From NCBI RefSeq assembly GCF_023555055.1, contig NZ_JAMJPL010000002.1, forward strand, positions 124,001 to 188,000: a DNA stretch of 64,000 bases, in the 5' to 3' direction. Under the pieces are notes generated by a model, which searched no databases, was not told the DNA's origin, and saw only the letters and a list, made by a program, of their open reading frames with translations. Below are positions 1 through 8,789 of this stretch, in pieces. Source of the DNA: Marinobacter sp. ATCH36 (GTDB lineage: Bacteria > Pseudomonadota > Gammaproteobacteria > Pseudomonadales > Oleiphilaceae). A program made the translations under genes and the position numbers. The number at the start of each line of letters is the position of its first letter. The stretch's first letter is position 1.

Positions 1-92
1 TCGCTGAAAGCCTGGAAAACGCAACGGAAGCCTTCAAGGGCATGCTGAAGGGCAAGAACTTCGGCAAGCAGCTGGTGCACATCGCCGACTGA
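1..92 (+). CDS. C-terminal end of a probable NADP-dependent oxidoreductase (partial)
   Basis: The reading frame is open from base 3 and stops with TGA at 90-92. The last 29 residues include FKGMLKGKNFGKQLVHIAD. A tail of the type FxGLxxGxNFGKxxV is typical of zinc-independent medium-chain dehydrogenase/reductases of the curcumin reductase/YncB group, which reduce enones with NADPH. The catalytic and nucleotide-binding parts lie outside the window, so the assignment rests on the tail alone. A hairpin terminator follows directly. Confidence 0.5.
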   Translation, partial: AESLENATEAFKGMLKGKNFGKQLVHIAD

Positions 93-98
93 TCCGGC

Positions 99-121
99 AA
101 ACCTCCAGGGACGGAGGTTTT
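99..121. terminator. Intrinsic terminator between convergent genes
   Basis: The arms AAACCTCC and GGAGGTTT pair around a 6-base loop and are followed by a short T run on the plus strand. It sits between the end of the plus-strand oxidoreductase fragment and the stop of the minus-strand quinone oxidoreductase gene. Confidence 0.7.
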
Positions 122-130
122 ACTCGCGAT

Positions 131-1099
131 TTAACCCGCCACCTGCAACAGCACTTTCCCGATATTGCGGTTATCCGCCACATAAGCCATGGCTTCACCG
201 GCCTTTTCGATAGGCCATGAACTGTCGATTACCGGATCAATCTGCCGTGCACTGAGCAGTGGCCAGACGTGCTGATACAAAGCACTCATCACGTCGCCCT
301 TATCTGCCACCGGTCGCGACCGCAGGGTTGAGCCAATCAGGCGATGGCGCTTCATCAGCATCAGCCCCAGGTCTACTTCCGCCATGCGACCGCCCATAAG
401 GCCGATCAGTATGATCCGGCCATCCATGTTCAGCACTTTCTGGTCATCGGAAATGTAGTTGCCGCCGACCGGGTCCAGCACCATGTCCACGCCGCCCCAG
501 GATTTGATGGCCTCGACAAAGGAGCCATCCTTGCGATTCCAGACGCCACTGGCCCCCAGTTTGCGGCAGAATTCCAGCTTTTCATTATCACCGGCCGTAG
601 CAAACACCGGATTACCCAGAGCTGTTGCCAGCTGGATAACGGTGGTACCCAGCCCACTGGCAGCGGCATGAACAAGTACCTTTTCGCCAGGCTTCAGGGC
701 CGCTTCGTGGTAGAGATTCAGCCACGCCGTAGCAAACACTTCGGGAATCGCGGCGGCCTCTTTCAACGTGAAGCCCTTCGGGATCGGCAGTACCTGAACC
801 GCCGGCACCACCACATGGGTGGCATAACCGCCACCGGTAAGCAGGGCGCAAACTTCATCACCGGGCTTGAGGTGATCCACCCCCTCCCCCACTTTGGAGA
901 CTACACCACTGACTTCCAGGCCAAGAATGTCGGACGCACCAGGCGGTGGCGGGTAAACGCCAGCTCTTTGCATCAGGTCCGCACGGTTGATGGCGGTCCA
1001 CGCGATATCAATAGCCACATGATTTTCGGGCACCTCGGAAGGGATGTCGTACTCCTCCCAGCTCAATGTGTCGCCACTGACTTTTATGGCTCTCATCAT
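131..1099 (-). CDS. NAD(P)H:quinone oxidoreductase, PIG3/QOR family
   Basis: This 322-residue protein is a medium-chain dehydrogenase/reductase of the zinc-free quinone oxidoreductase type, expected to transfer hydride from NADPH to quinones or enones in the cytoplasm. The N-terminal GroES-like domain carries GVYPPPPGASDILGLE, the hallmark of the PIG3 subgroup, and the Rossmann part has AAASGLGTTVIQLA. The start is the first of two adjacent ATGs, with GGAG nine bases upstream. It is the last gene of the minus-strand run that begins at the glycerate kinase; a 29-base gap separates it from the glycosyltransferase. Its link to that pathway is not obvious and may be only positional. Confidence 0.85.
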   Translation of the reverse strand: MMRAIKVSGDTLSWEEYDIPSEVPENHVAIDIAWTAINRADLMQRAGVYPPPPGASDILGLEVSGVVSKVGEGVDHLKPGDEVCALLTGGGYATHVVVPAVQVLPIPKGFTLKEAAAIPEVFATAWLNLYHEAALKPGEKVLVHAAASGLGTTVIQLATALGNPVFATAGDNEKLEFCRKLGASGVWNRKDGSFVEAIKSWGGVDMVLDPVGGNYISDDQKVLNMDGRIILIGLMGGRMAEVDLGLMLMKRHRLIGSTLRSRPVADKGDVMSALYQHVWPLLSARQIDPVIDSSWPIEKAGEAMAYVADNRNIGKVLLQVAG

Positions 1100-1128
1100 C
1101 TGTGCTCACTCCAGAATTTGGGACAGGC

Positions 1129-2250
1129 TCAGGATACCGTCTGCCGGCCCAGGGTTGCACTGATCACTTTGTAATATTTCTTTTGCAATTGGCTGAGCCG
1201 CCAGGCTTGCGGCATGCAGGGCTCTGGCGGTTGCTGCAACAACTGGCGTAACAGACTGGCCGCTGCCTCGGCTTCCGCCGCCGGATCATTTGCATGGCTG
1301 GTATACCGTTGCGCCGCCGGTACATATTCGGAATAGGCCAGGCGATCCGGTGCCAGCGCAATACAGCCGGATGCCATCGCCTCCAACACGGACAAACCCT
1401 GGAAATCGTGAAGCGCTGTGGAAATGGCCACGTCAGCCTCTGCCAGCAGGCAGTCATAGTTGGCCCGGCTTTCAAGGTATCCCCAGTTCACAATACGTTC
1501 CCGGTGCCGCTCGTGTATCAGGTTGAATGCCTCAGGGCGGTTGCGAAACTGCTCACCCACTACGCTTAACCGGAAATCCTGGCCGGCCGCCGTCAAAGCG
1601 TCCAGCAGAAGCAGCAGCCGGTCCGGCGCCTTGTCATACTCCCAGCGATGGTTCCAGAGCAGGTGGGGGCGCTGCCCATTAACAGCTTTGTCTGGCTTGA
1701 TAAACAGCCGGTCTTCGATGGGCACCGGCACTATCTGCGATTTCTCTCGGATGCTGCTAATGAGGCCATCCGGAAGGCCATCCGGCATCTTATCCAGAAA
1801 CCGGTAGGCCTCGTCCAGAAAACTGTCCCGGTTCCAGGCACTGTTAAATAGCACCTGATCCGCCGCGACAGCACTGTAAAGGTTAACCATTTTAGGCTCG
1901 GCGCTGGAATGCTGACGGCCGGAGTCAGGATAGGCAAACTGGTTTTCGTGCATGTAGAGAATAGCGGGGGTGCTGGCCAGGTGGGGATGAAAGCCCCTGA
2001 GAGAGGCCAGGTCCACCATGGAGGTAACAATCAGCAGGTCATAATCGGCCTTCAACGCCGGCTCCTGCAGCCAGGTTAATGCGTTGCCACGAATCCGCCA
2101 GCGGAAGAACCGTGGCGGCAGCGCCAGCACGTGCCAGTCAAAGTCGGGCTGGCTGGCCACCAATTGCTCACGCCAGCGCTTATGGCTGCCGGCGTCGTAG
2201 GCGGATAAAAGCAGTATGCGGGGCCGATGGCATGGAAAGTTCGATGGCAT
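1129..2250 (-). CDS. tRNA-queuosine mannosyltransferase-like glycosyltransferase (DUF3524 type)
   Basis: The 373-residue protein is GT-B-like. Its N-terminus (RILLLSAYDAGSHKRW, then LPPRFFRWRIRGNA) matches the DUF3524 domain. That family includes the animal enzyme GTDC1/QTMAN, which adds mannose to queuosine in tRNA-Asp; bacterial members are usually annotated as tRNA-queuosine alpha-mannosyltransferase by homology. A glycosyltransferase group 1 C-terminal region carries the E-(x)-motif stretch GLSVLEAMASGCIALAP. The gene starts 15 bases after the stop of the phosphorylase gene, so it is cotranscribed with the glucosylglycerate genes. That position leaves open the alternative that it acts on a small-molecule glycoside. 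Homology is clear; substrate is inferred. Confidence 0.75.
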   Translation of the reverse strand: MPSNFPCHRPRILLLSAYDAGSHKRWREQLVASQPDFDWHVLALPPRFFRWRIRGNALTWLQEPALKADYDLLIVTSMVDLASLRGFHPHLASTPAILYMHENQFAYPDSGRQHSSAEPKMVNLYSAVAADQVLFNSAWNRDSFLDEAYRFLDKMPDGLPDGLISSIREKSQIVPVPIEDRLFIKPDKAVNGQRPHLLWNHRWEYDKAPDRLLLLLDALTAAGQDFRLSVVGEQFRNRPEAFNLIHERHRERIVNWGYLESRANYDCLLAEADVAISTALHDFQGLSVLEAMASGCIALAPDRLAYSEYVPAAQRYTSHANDPAAEAEAAASLLRQLLQQPPEPCMPQAWRLSQLQKKYYKVISATLGRQTVS

Positions 2251-2265
2251 GGGCGCATTCTGCCA

Positions 2266-3996
2266 TCATTCCCGGTTGGACAGCCACACACTTTGATAGG
2301 GTTTGAGGGTCAGGCTTCCGGACAGGTCATCAATCTTCAGGCCGGAAATCAGGTCCTGCCACTGGTCAGTGCCGATCAGGTTAATGTCGCCCAGCGATAC
2401 CTGCTGAACCTCGTCGGTGACGTTATGGATGCAGAAAATCGACTGGTCACGGCGCATGCTCTGGCGCCAGAAGCCGAACAGTTGCAGCCCCAGATGCAGG
2501 GTGAACTGGGTAGCGTTGGGATGGAATGCAGGCTGTTTGCGGCGAATGGCGATCAGCCGCTTAAGTTCGGTGAAAACCTTATGGTGATGGCTGAGAGGGT
2601 CCGCCAGCTCTGCCTCCAGCCGTTCCAGGTTCCACTGCCCACGGTTGATGGAGCGCAGTCGCCCCGTGTGCTCTACCCGGTCGCGGTCGTTTTCCGTGCC
2701 CAGCAGGCTGTGAATATAGAACGCCGGAATACCTTCCAGAGCCAGCATCACCGTGTGCGCGCAGATAAACCGGTGCAGTTGCCAGTGATCCGCGCCCCGT
2801 TCAGCTGTTCCCTTTAGCGCATCGAACAGTGCCACGTTCATTTCATAGGGCTGGTCCTTGCCGTCCGGCGTGCGCCGGTAGGACACCCTGCCCCCGAAGG
2901 ATTCCATGGTGTTAATCAGACGCTGCTTTTCTTCTTCCGTTAGCAACCCATCTGTAGGGCGCAGGCCCACGCCATCGTGGGAAGCAATGAAGTTGAGATA
3001 GGTGGTGCCCATCTGCGCCGGCGGCATACTCATCAACCAGGTTTTCAGGTGCCGACAGTTACCGGTAACCAGGGTGTTGATCAGTAGCGGTGGCAATGAA
3101 AAATTGTAGATGACATGGGCTTCGTTGGCGTTGCCGAAGTAGGTCAGGTTTTCCCGATTGGGCACGTTGGTTTCGGTAATCACCACACCCCGCGGAGTAT
3201 GATGCTCGATCAGCAACCGCAAGATCTTGATCAGTTCGTGGGTTTGCTGCAGGTGAATCGACGGCGTGCCCACCTCTTTCCAAAGGAAAGCCACCGCATC
3301 CAGCCGGAAAATGGTCACGCCCCGCTCCAGGTAATAACGGATGATGCCCACAAACTCGTTCAGCACCTGGGGATTGGCGAAATTCAGGTCCACCTGGTCT
3401 TCGCTGAAGGTGCACCACACGTAGCGCTCACCATCGTCCGTCTGCACCGAGTTCAGTAGCGGCGATGTGCGGGGCCGCACCACGGCGCTCAGGTCATCCG
3501 TGGGCCTGGCCTCGAAGAAATAGTCCTTGCCGGGGTCAATCCGCTTTTTGAAGTTCTCGAACCAGCGGCTACGGGCCGACATATGGTTGATCACCAGGTC
3601 CGCCATCAGCTTGTAGTTGCCGGCGATACGTTCGATGTCTTGCCAATCACCGTGGGATTCATTGACGGCCAGGTAGTCCATCACCGAGAAACCATCGTCC
3701 GAGCTGTAGGGGAAAAACGGCAGAATGTGTACAGCCGATACCGTATCCCTCAGACAGTCCTGCAGAAACTGGTACAGAGTCTGTAACGGTTTTTCATTCT
3801 CCCGCTGCACCGTGTCTGCGTAGGTAATAAGCATCACATCGGCTTCGTCCCAGTTATTCTGGTGGGCCGGCGGCGCGGCGGCATCCCGCTCCAGCCCCAT
3901 GGTTTGCAGGAGCTGATCTGCCAGAAAGCCCGTGTCGATGGCGGGATAAACCACATCCAGCATGGTGGCCAGCTTGTGGTGCAGGGTGTTGCTCAT
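2266..3996 (-). CDS. GH13_18 glycoside phosphorylase, probable glucosylglycerate phosphorylase
   Basis: The protein (about 576 residues) belongs to the sucrose-phosphorylase group of GH13. The catalytic signatures are visible: [12 protein letters not shown] (nucleophile Asp), [10 protein letters not shown] (acid/base Glu) and [12 protein letters not shown] (transition-state Asp). Family members include sucrose, sucrose-6-phosphate and glucosylglycerate phosphorylases. The upstream genes make and dephosphorylate glucosyl-phosphoglycerate and the operon has a glycerate kinase, so phosphorolysis of glucosylglycerate to glucose-1-phosphate and glycerate is the likely reaction. The start at 3996 has GGAG upstream; a longer in-frame start at 4038 would overlap gpgS and lacks support. 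Sucrose phosphorylase remains the alternative. Confidence 0.8.
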   Translation of the reverse strand: MSNTLHHKLATMLDVVYPAIDTGFLADQLLQTMGLERDAAAPPAHQNNWDEADVMLITYADTVQRENEKPLQTLYQFLQDCLRDTVSAVHILPFFPYSSDDGFSVMDYLAVNESHGDWQDIERIAGNYKLMADLVINHMSARSRWFENFKKRIDPGKDYFFEARPTDDLSAVVRPRTSPLLNSVQTDDGERYVWCTFSEDQVDLNFANPQVLNEFVGIIRYYLERGVTIFRLDAVAFLWKEVGTPSIHLQQTHELIKILRLLIEHHTPRGVVITETNVPNRENLTYFGNANEAHVIYNFSLPPLLINTLVTGNCRHLKTWLMSMPPAQMGTTYLNFIASHDGVGLRPTDGLLTEEEKQRLINTMESFGGRVSYRRTPDGKDQPYEMNVALFDALKGTAERGADHWQLHRFICAHTVMLALEGIPAFYIHSLLGTENDRDRVEHTGRLRSINRGQWNLERLEAELADPLSHHHKVFTELKRLIAIRRKQPAFHPNATQFTLHLGLQLFGFWRQSMRRDQSIFCIHNVTDEVQQVSLGDINLIGTDQWQDLISGLKIDDLSGSLTLKPYQSVWLSNRE

Positions 3997-4021
3997 GGTT
4001 GGTGCTCCGGCTTGGTCCACA

Positions 4022-5242
4022 CTAGCGATATTCCTCATTGTCCAGTTCCACGGCCTCCAACAGTTGTTCCTTGATGTCCGGAATGGCGCTGGTAACCCGG
4101 TTCCAGCTCGGGATGAAAGGGGTATCCATGGGGTTGTCCAGAAAATAGGCCCCTGCCCTCATCACGTTCTGCGCAAACAGCTCCACTGCCTTTTCTTCTT
4201 TGTGACGATCAAAGTCCAGCCCGTTGATCACGGCATCGCTATGGTAGGTTTCAACAAAATCCAGAGCAATGCGGAAATAGGCGGCTTTGATGGTGCGGAA
4301 TTTCTCATTGGAGAAGATCTCGCCGTTGGTGGCCAGCTTGCGAAACAGGGCCTTGCTGATGTCGATACTCATCTTGGACAGACCGCGGCTGGCGTCTTCC
4401 GGGGACAGCTCCTGGTGCTTGTGGTCGTAGGTATCCGCGATGTCCACCTGGCACAGGCGATTGGTGGCGTAGTTGCGTTTCATTTCCGAGAGCACGCCCA
4501 CTTCCAGGCCCCAGTCGCTGGGAATACGCAGGTCATTGATCACATCGGTACGGAAGGAGAACTCCCCTGCCAGCGGGTAGCGGTAGCTGTCCAGATAATC
4601 CAGGAAATCGTTCGGGCCACAGACTTTTTTCAGCGCACGTATCAGTGGTGTGACCAGCAGGCGGCTGACCCGGCCGTTCATTTTTCCGTCAGCCACGCGC
4701 GCATAATAGCCTTTGCAGAACATATAGTTGAAGTTGGGATTGGCCACCGGGTAGATCAGCCGTGCCACCAGATCCCGGGAATAGGTAAGTATGTCGCAGT
4801 CGTGCAGCGCCACCGATTTGCTCATACCGGAGGCCAGAACATACCCGAAGCAATACCAGACGTTTCTGCCCTTGCCCATTTCCGTCGGTGCAAGGTTCTG
4901 TTCCCGGAGTTTGAGATCCAACGCCCGCAGCCTGGGGCCATCGTTCCAGAGAACCCGCACGTGCTGAGGCAACCCGGAGAAGTACTCCAGGGCATGACGA
5001 TATTCCTGCTCGTTCGCGCGGTCCAGGCCGATAACAATCTGCTCCAGATACGGCACCTTCGCCAGTTCCTCGACAATATTCTTCAGCGCCGGGCCTTCCA
5101 GCTCCGAATATAGCGATGGCAATACCAGCGACATGGGCCGGGCTTTGCGAAAGCTCATCAATTCCGCTTCCAGCTCTTCCACCGGCCGACGGCTGAGGTT
5201 GTGGAGGGTGGTTATGATGCCATTCTGGTAAAAGTCGCCCAT
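4022..5242 (-). CDS. gpgS: Glucosyl-3-phosphoglycerate synthase (GT81-type)
   Basis: The 406-residue retaining glycosyltransferase is expected to join glucose from a nucleotide donor to 3-phosphoglycerate, the first step of glucosylglycerate synthesis. Visible features are the family N-terminus ([15 protein letters not shown]), [12 protein letters not shown] and the metal-binding DxD-like segment [14 protein letters not shown]. Length fits bacterial GpgS/MpgS-like enzymes. The start has AGGAG in the leader. The phosphatase lies 31 bases upstream and the phosphorylase 25 bases downstream, giving a clear pathway operon. A mannosyl-3-phosphoglycerate synthase is the main alternative; the phosphorylase and overall family resemblance favour glucose. 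Confidence 0.85.
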   Translation of the reverse strand: MGDFYQNGIITTLHNLSRRPVEELEAELMSFRKARPMSLVLPSLYSELEGPALKNIVEELAKVPYLEQIVIGLDRANEQEYRHALEYFSGLPQHVRVLWNDGPRLRALDLKLREQNLAPTEMGKGRNVWYCFGYVLASGMSKSVALHDCDILTYSRDLVARLIYPVANPNFNYMFCKGYYARVADGKMNGRVSRLLVTPLIRALKKVCGPNDFLDYLDSYRYPLAGEFSFRTDVINDLRIPSDWGLEVGVLSEMKRNYATNRLCQVDIADTYDHKHQELSPEDASRGLSKMSIDISKALFRKLATNGEIFSNEKFRTIKAAYFRIALDFVETYHSDAVINGLDFDRHKEEKAVELFAQNVMRAGAYFLDNPMDTPFIPSWNRVTSAIPDIKEQLLEAVELDNEEYR

Positions 5243-5273
5243 GGTGGAGCTCCTGTCGTTTCAATGCCCGGGT

Positions 5274-6077
5274 TCAGTAACCGTACTCAATCAGCAGATT
5301 CAGTACGCATTCGTTCCAGCCTGCTGGGCCTTCCTTGATGGAGCGGATCGCCCTGCTCTGGGAAGGCAGCGATACGCGATCTGACTGCACGCCCTTAATA
5401 ATCACTGCAATGTCCGCCTCCTTCAGCATGTATTGGTCGTTAGGGCTGTCACCCAGCGCGATGGCAATAATTTTCTCTGCTGCGTACTGCCCTTCGTACT
5501 TCCCCAGCAAAAACCGGACCCCATCGGCTTTATCAAAGATTCCCATGGCGTGAAGAAAGCGCCCGCCCTGCACCAGTCGGCAGTTTTGGGCGGCAAGTTT
5601 CTGTCTGAAATCGTCCAGGGATGCTTCGTCGCCCTCCCACAGCAGGGGTTCGGTGCCCACCCTGTCCTTGGCCAGCTCCGCCGCCGATTCCGAGAGGCCG
5701 GAGTGGCGGGCCAGTTCTGCCGCACTCATGTCGCTGAAACTGCGAAACTGAAAGCCCTCGTCGCGCAATTGTGCGAGTACCGCGAGTATTTCCTCCCGGC
5801 ACGCCCCAAAAGTCTCCACGTGCTCCGGGCCCGGTCCAAAACAGTTCGCGGGAATGATTACGGCCGCTCCGTTTTCAACAATAAAGGGTGAGGCATTGCC
5901 CATATCGTCCCTCACCACCCGGACCTCGCCGGCGGTTTTACTGGAATTGAGCACAACAGGTATACCCCCTGCTGCCAGCCGTTCCAGAGCAGGCCGGGCG
6001 GCGGACCAGTCATAGTTGTAATGGTCCAGCAGGGTGCCATCCAGGTCAGAAAAGACAATCAGGCGTGGTTTGGCCAT
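5274..6077 (-). CDS. Glucosyl-/mannosyl-3-phosphoglycerate phosphatase (HAD IIB)
   Basis: The 267-residue HAD-superfamily phosphatase begins with FSDLDGTLLD (nucleophile and acid/base Asp), followed by motif II VVLNSSKT and the C-terminal ALGDSPNDQYML (motif IV). The cap arrangement and length match the mannosyl-3-phosphoglycerate phosphatase family, whose members also act on glucosyl-3-phosphoglycerate. It should remove the phosphate from the GpgS product to release glucosylglycerate. The ribosome-binding site AAGGAT precedes the ATG. It lies 11 bases after the kinase gene and 31 bases before gpgS. Confidence 0.85.
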   Translation of the reverse strand: MAKPRLIVFSDLDGTLLDHYNYDWSAARPALERLAAGGIPVVLNSSKTAGEVRVVRDDMGNASPFIVENGAAVIIPANCFGPGPEHVETFGACREEILAVLAQLRDEGFQFRSFSDMSAAELARHSGLSESAAELAKDRVGTEPLLWEGDEASLDDFRQKLAAQNCRLVQGGRFLHAMGIFDKADGVRFLLGKYEGQYAAEKIIAIALGDSPNDQYMLKEADIAVIIKGVQSDRVSLPSQSRAIRSIKEGPAGWNECVLNLLIEYGY

Positions 6078-6088
6078 GGCGATATCCT

Positions 6089-7036
6089 TTACTGGCGCTG
6101 ACGGATCAGCGGTTCACTGAAACTGTGGTCTTCGCCCACGTTGATCAGGCAATCCGCGCGGGCCGGCATTTCCGCCAGACTGGCGCGAGTGATTCGTTCG
6201 TAGTGCATGATGAAGCGGACGACCTCTTCGTCGCTCATGATGCGCGATGGCTGTGCAGACTCCCCGCTTTTGTTGCCCTGTTCTGGTGCGCTGACGGATC
6301 GCTCCCGGAGCTTGTGCTCCTGAAGAGTGCGCCACTGCAGAACGCATTCCATGGAGGGCGCCCGCAGCATGATCAGGCTGTCGAGCTGATCAAAAAATCC
6401 GCAATACTCACCTTTGAGACACTGATTGACGTACCGGCGCCACAGGCCCTCCGGGTCCTCAGCCTGCTCCAGTTCGTTGACCGGCGTCATCAATTCTTCT
6501 TCGCTGGCTGCCGGCACGGCGCCAATACACCAACCCTCGACCAGGATGACCTGTGCCCTGCCCCTGAATACCGGCCACTGTTCCTGCAGGCAGCGGTCGT
6601 CGCGGGATTTGTCGAAGGCGGGAATGGGGATTTCGGACTCCGGGCCGGCGGCTTTCAGCTGTTCAATAACCTGCTGGCCCAGGGCAATATCGTGGGTGCC
6701 GGGTACGCCCCGGGTTATAAACAGCGGGTGCACTTCCCTGGCCAGTTGTTCCCGCTCGGCGCGGGTCAGGTAGAGGTCGTCCAGGGAGAAGTTGGCGGTG
6801 GGGATACGGTAGTGGGTGCTCAGTAGTTCCCTGAGGAATAGGGTGAGGGTGGACTTGCCCGTGCCCTGGGCGCCGTGGATGCCGATAATGATGGGTTCGC
6901 TGCGGGCCTGTCTGAGGCTGTGGATGTGTTGGGCCAGGGGGAGGATGGTCTTTTTGACGGTGTCGGCGTAGGAATCGGGAAGGGATTCCTGTTTTATCAG
7001 GGTCTGGATGGTGGTGGTCACTTCGGGTGCAGACAC
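6089..7036 (-). CDS. Predicted D-glycerate kinase (GLYK/COG4240-like P-loop kinase)
   Basis: The P-loop GIHGAQGTGKSTL is followed by FSLDDLYLTRAER and VILVEGWCIG, the pattern of the plant/fungal-type D-glycerate 3-kinase group and related phosphoribulokinase/uridine-kinase-like proteins. The expected reaction is phosphorylation of glycerate released by the phosphorylase back to 3-phosphoglycerate, the GpgS acceptor. I chose the GTG at 7036, which has AGGGAAA about 12 bases upstream. The frame is open up to 7249 but that extension is proline-rich, unlike the family, and runs into a repeat element. It is the first gene of the glucosylglycerate operon. Confidence 0.75.
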   Translation of the reverse strand: MSAPEVTTTIQTLIKQESLPDSYADTVKKTILPLAQHIHSLRQARSEPIIIGIHGAQGTGKSTLTLFLRELLSTHYRIPTANFSLDDLYLTRAEREQLAREVHPLFITRGVPGTHDIALGQQVIEQLKAAGPESEIPIPAFDKSRDDRCLQEQWPVFRGRAQVILVEGWCIGAVPAASEEELMTPVNELEQAEDPEGLWRRYVNQCLKGEYCGFFDQLDSLIMLRAPSMECVLQWRTLQEHKLRERSVSAPEQGNKSGESAQPSRIMSDEEVVRFIMHYERITRASLAEMPARADCLINVGEDHSFSEPLIRQRQ

Positions 7037-7175
7037 GGTTGGTTGTTTCCCTGTGGTTTGTTTTGGGTTTTGCAGGTTTTGTACCAATTGGAGTATAGGC
7101 AGTGGATATTCGGTTTGTCGGATACTGGAGTTATCTGGGACACTGGCGTTCGAAGCCCTATGAACTGGGTGCAGG

Positions 7176-7282
7176 CGGTCATGGGAGATACCCTTTGCAG
7201 ACACGCCGTGAACCCATCCATGGGGGCTCGGCATTGCCATCCTTGGCAATGCACGGTCTTCAAAGGGTATCTCCCATGACCG
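7176..7282. repeat. Palindromic REP/MITE-like element with 22-bp perfect terminal inverted repeats
   Basis: The ends 7176-7197 and 7261-7282 are perfect 22-base inverted copies (CGGTCATGGGAGATACCC and its complement). Inside is a second perfect hairpin, GCATTGCC (7231-7238) with GGCAATGC (7245-7252), and CCGTG/CACGG arms around it. No protein is encoded. The element lies between the divergent glycerate kinase and selO genes. The layout fits a non-autonomous repeat family spread in the genome. I recognise the style from related gammaproteobacteria but could not count copies. Confidence 0.75.
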
Positions 7283-7334
7283 CTCTCTGGCTACGGAGTC
7301 AGATTTTCATCGTTTTGAAGGTTCAGAATGACCT

Positions 7335-8789
7335 ATGAGCAGCAACGAATTCAAAGTTGAACACCGCTATCTTGAGCTACCGGACAGTTTCTATACCCGG
7401 GTGCAACCAACACCGTTGAAAGCTGCCCGAATGGTGTGTTTTAACCATGATCTGGCTCGGGAGATGGGTTTCCATTCGGAGAATCCGGAGGAGTGGACCG
7501 GTGTGGGGGCTGGCACCGAGTTGCTTGAGGGGATGGACCCGGTGGCGATGAAGTACACGGGGCATCAGTTCGGGATGTATAACCCGGATCTGGGGGATGG
7601 CCGTGGGTTGTTGCTTTGGGAGACGGTGGGCCCGGATGGGCGGCGTTGGGACTGGCATTTGAAGGGGGCGGGGATGACGCCCTATTCCCGGTTCGGGGAT
7701 GGGAAGGCGGTGCTTCGTTCCACTATCCGTGAATATCTGTGCAGTGAGGCCATGGCGGCGTTGGGGATTCAGACCACGCGGGCGTTGTTTATGGTGAGTG
7801 CGAATGATCCAGTGCGGCGGGAGTCCATTGAGACGGCGGCGGCGCTGGTGCGGGTGGCGCAGACTCATATCCGCTTCGGGCATTTCGAGTTTGCGGCGCA
7901 TCATGAAGGGGAAGAGGCCCTGAAAACCCTGATAGAGCATGTGATTTCGCTGCACTTCCCTCACCTGATTGAGCTGCCGGAGGACGAGCGTTACCAGCGC
8001 TGGTTTGTGGAGGTGGTTGAGCGCACCGCCAGGATGATTGCAGACTGGCAGGCGGCAGGCTTCTGCCACGGGGTGATGAACAGCGACAACATGTCGATCA
8101 TCGGCGATACCTTCGATTATGGCCCCTACGCTTTCCTGGACGATTTCGACGCCGGCTATATCTGCAACCATACCGACCAGGGCGGGCGCTATGCCTATAA
8201 CCGCCAACCCAACATCGGTTTTGTGAACTGCCAGTACCTTGCGAATGCGCTGCTCCCCGTTATGGACGAGGACGATGTTCGGCGGGGGCTGCGGCGTTAC
8301 GAAATCGCCTATAACGAGCGATTCCTTCAGAACATGCGGGACAAGCTCGGGCTGGCTCTGGAGGACGAGTCGGACCTGAGCCTGATCATGGATACTTTCA
8401 GCATGATGCACGAGCACCATGTGGACTACACCTTGTTCTTCCGCGGGCTATCCAACCTGACTTCCCATGGCTCTGGGCCGATTCGTGATCTGTTCGTGGA
8501 CCGCAGCGTGGCGGACGAGTGGCTGGAACGCTACGAACAGCGCTTGCAGTCCGAAACCCGTGCCCATGACGAGCGGGAATACCAGATGCGCAAGGTGAAC
8601 CCCAAGTACATCCTGAGAAACTACCTGGCGCAGCAGGTAATCCTGGAAGCACAGAACGGTGACTACGAGCCGATGAAAGAATTGCTGAAGGTGCTGAAAA
8701 AGCCGTTCGATGAACAGCCGGAATTCGAGAAGTACGCGGCGCTTCCCCCGGACTGGGGAAAGCACCTGAGCATCAGTTGTTCTTCCTGA
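7335..8789 (+). CDS. selO: Protein adenylyltransferase SelO (YdiU family)
   Basis: SelO is a kinase-fold enzyme that transfers AMP from ATP to Ser, Thr or Tyr of target proteins and is tied to redox stress. The 484-residue product has the family blocks KYTGHQFGMYNPDLGDGRG (residues 73-91), HLKGAGMTPYSRFGDGKAV, STIREYLCSEAM, and HGVMNSDNMSI plus FLDDFDAGYI, which supply the metal and catalytic Asp/Asn residues. Length fits bacterial SelO. The ATG has only a weak AAGG far upstream. Its TGA (8787-8789) directly abuts the stop codon of the convergent fumarase gene, with no room for a terminator between them. Confidence 0.93.
   Translation: MSSNEFKVEHRYLELPDSFYTRVQPTPLKAARMVCFNHDLAREMGFHSENPEEWTGVGAGTELLEGMDPVAMKYTGHQFGMYNPDLGDGRGLLLWETVGPDGRRWDWHLKGAGMTPYSRFGDGKAVLRSTIREYLCSEAMAALGIQTTRALFMVSANDPVRRESIETAAALVRVAQTHIRFGHFEFAAHHEGEEALKTLIEHVISLHFPHLIELPEDERYQRWFVEVVERTARMIADWQAAGFCHGVMNSDNMSIIGDTFDYGPYAFLDDFDAGYICNHTDQGGRYAYNRQPNIGFVNCQYLANALLPVMDEDDVRRGLRRYEIAYNERFLQNMRDKLGLALEDESDLSLIMDTFSMMHEHHVDYTLFFRGLSNLTSHGSGPIRDLFVDRSVADEWLERYEQRLQSETRAHDEREYQMRKVNPKYILRNYLAQQVILEAQNGDYEPMKELLKVLKKPFDEQPEFEKYAALPPDWGKHLSISCSS

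Noticed and set aside
344..1174. Long plus-strand open frame over the quinone oxidoreductase and the glycosyltransferase tail
   Set aside because: It is antisense to two clear family genes with conserved motifs and has no ribosome-binding site or recognised domain.
3962..5113. 383-codon plus-strand frame opposite gpgS
   Set aside because: GpgS on the minus strand has clear motifs and a good start; the plus-strand translation is low in motifs and rich in His/Gln typical of a GC-skewed antisense frame.
2266..6077. Mannosylglycerate rather than glucosylglycerate synthesis
   Set aside because: The GH13_18 phosphorylase in the operon fits a glucoside, and the synthase looks GpgS-like; kept as an alternative in the entries rather than as the main call.
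7037..7249. Upstream extension of the glycerate kinase frame through the repeat element
   Set aside because: The added 71 residues are unlike the family, run through the palindromic element, and the GTG at 7036 has a usable ribosome-binding site.
7377..8420. Minus-strand frame opposite selO
   Set aside because: Antisense to the well-defined SelO protein; no recognisable family.
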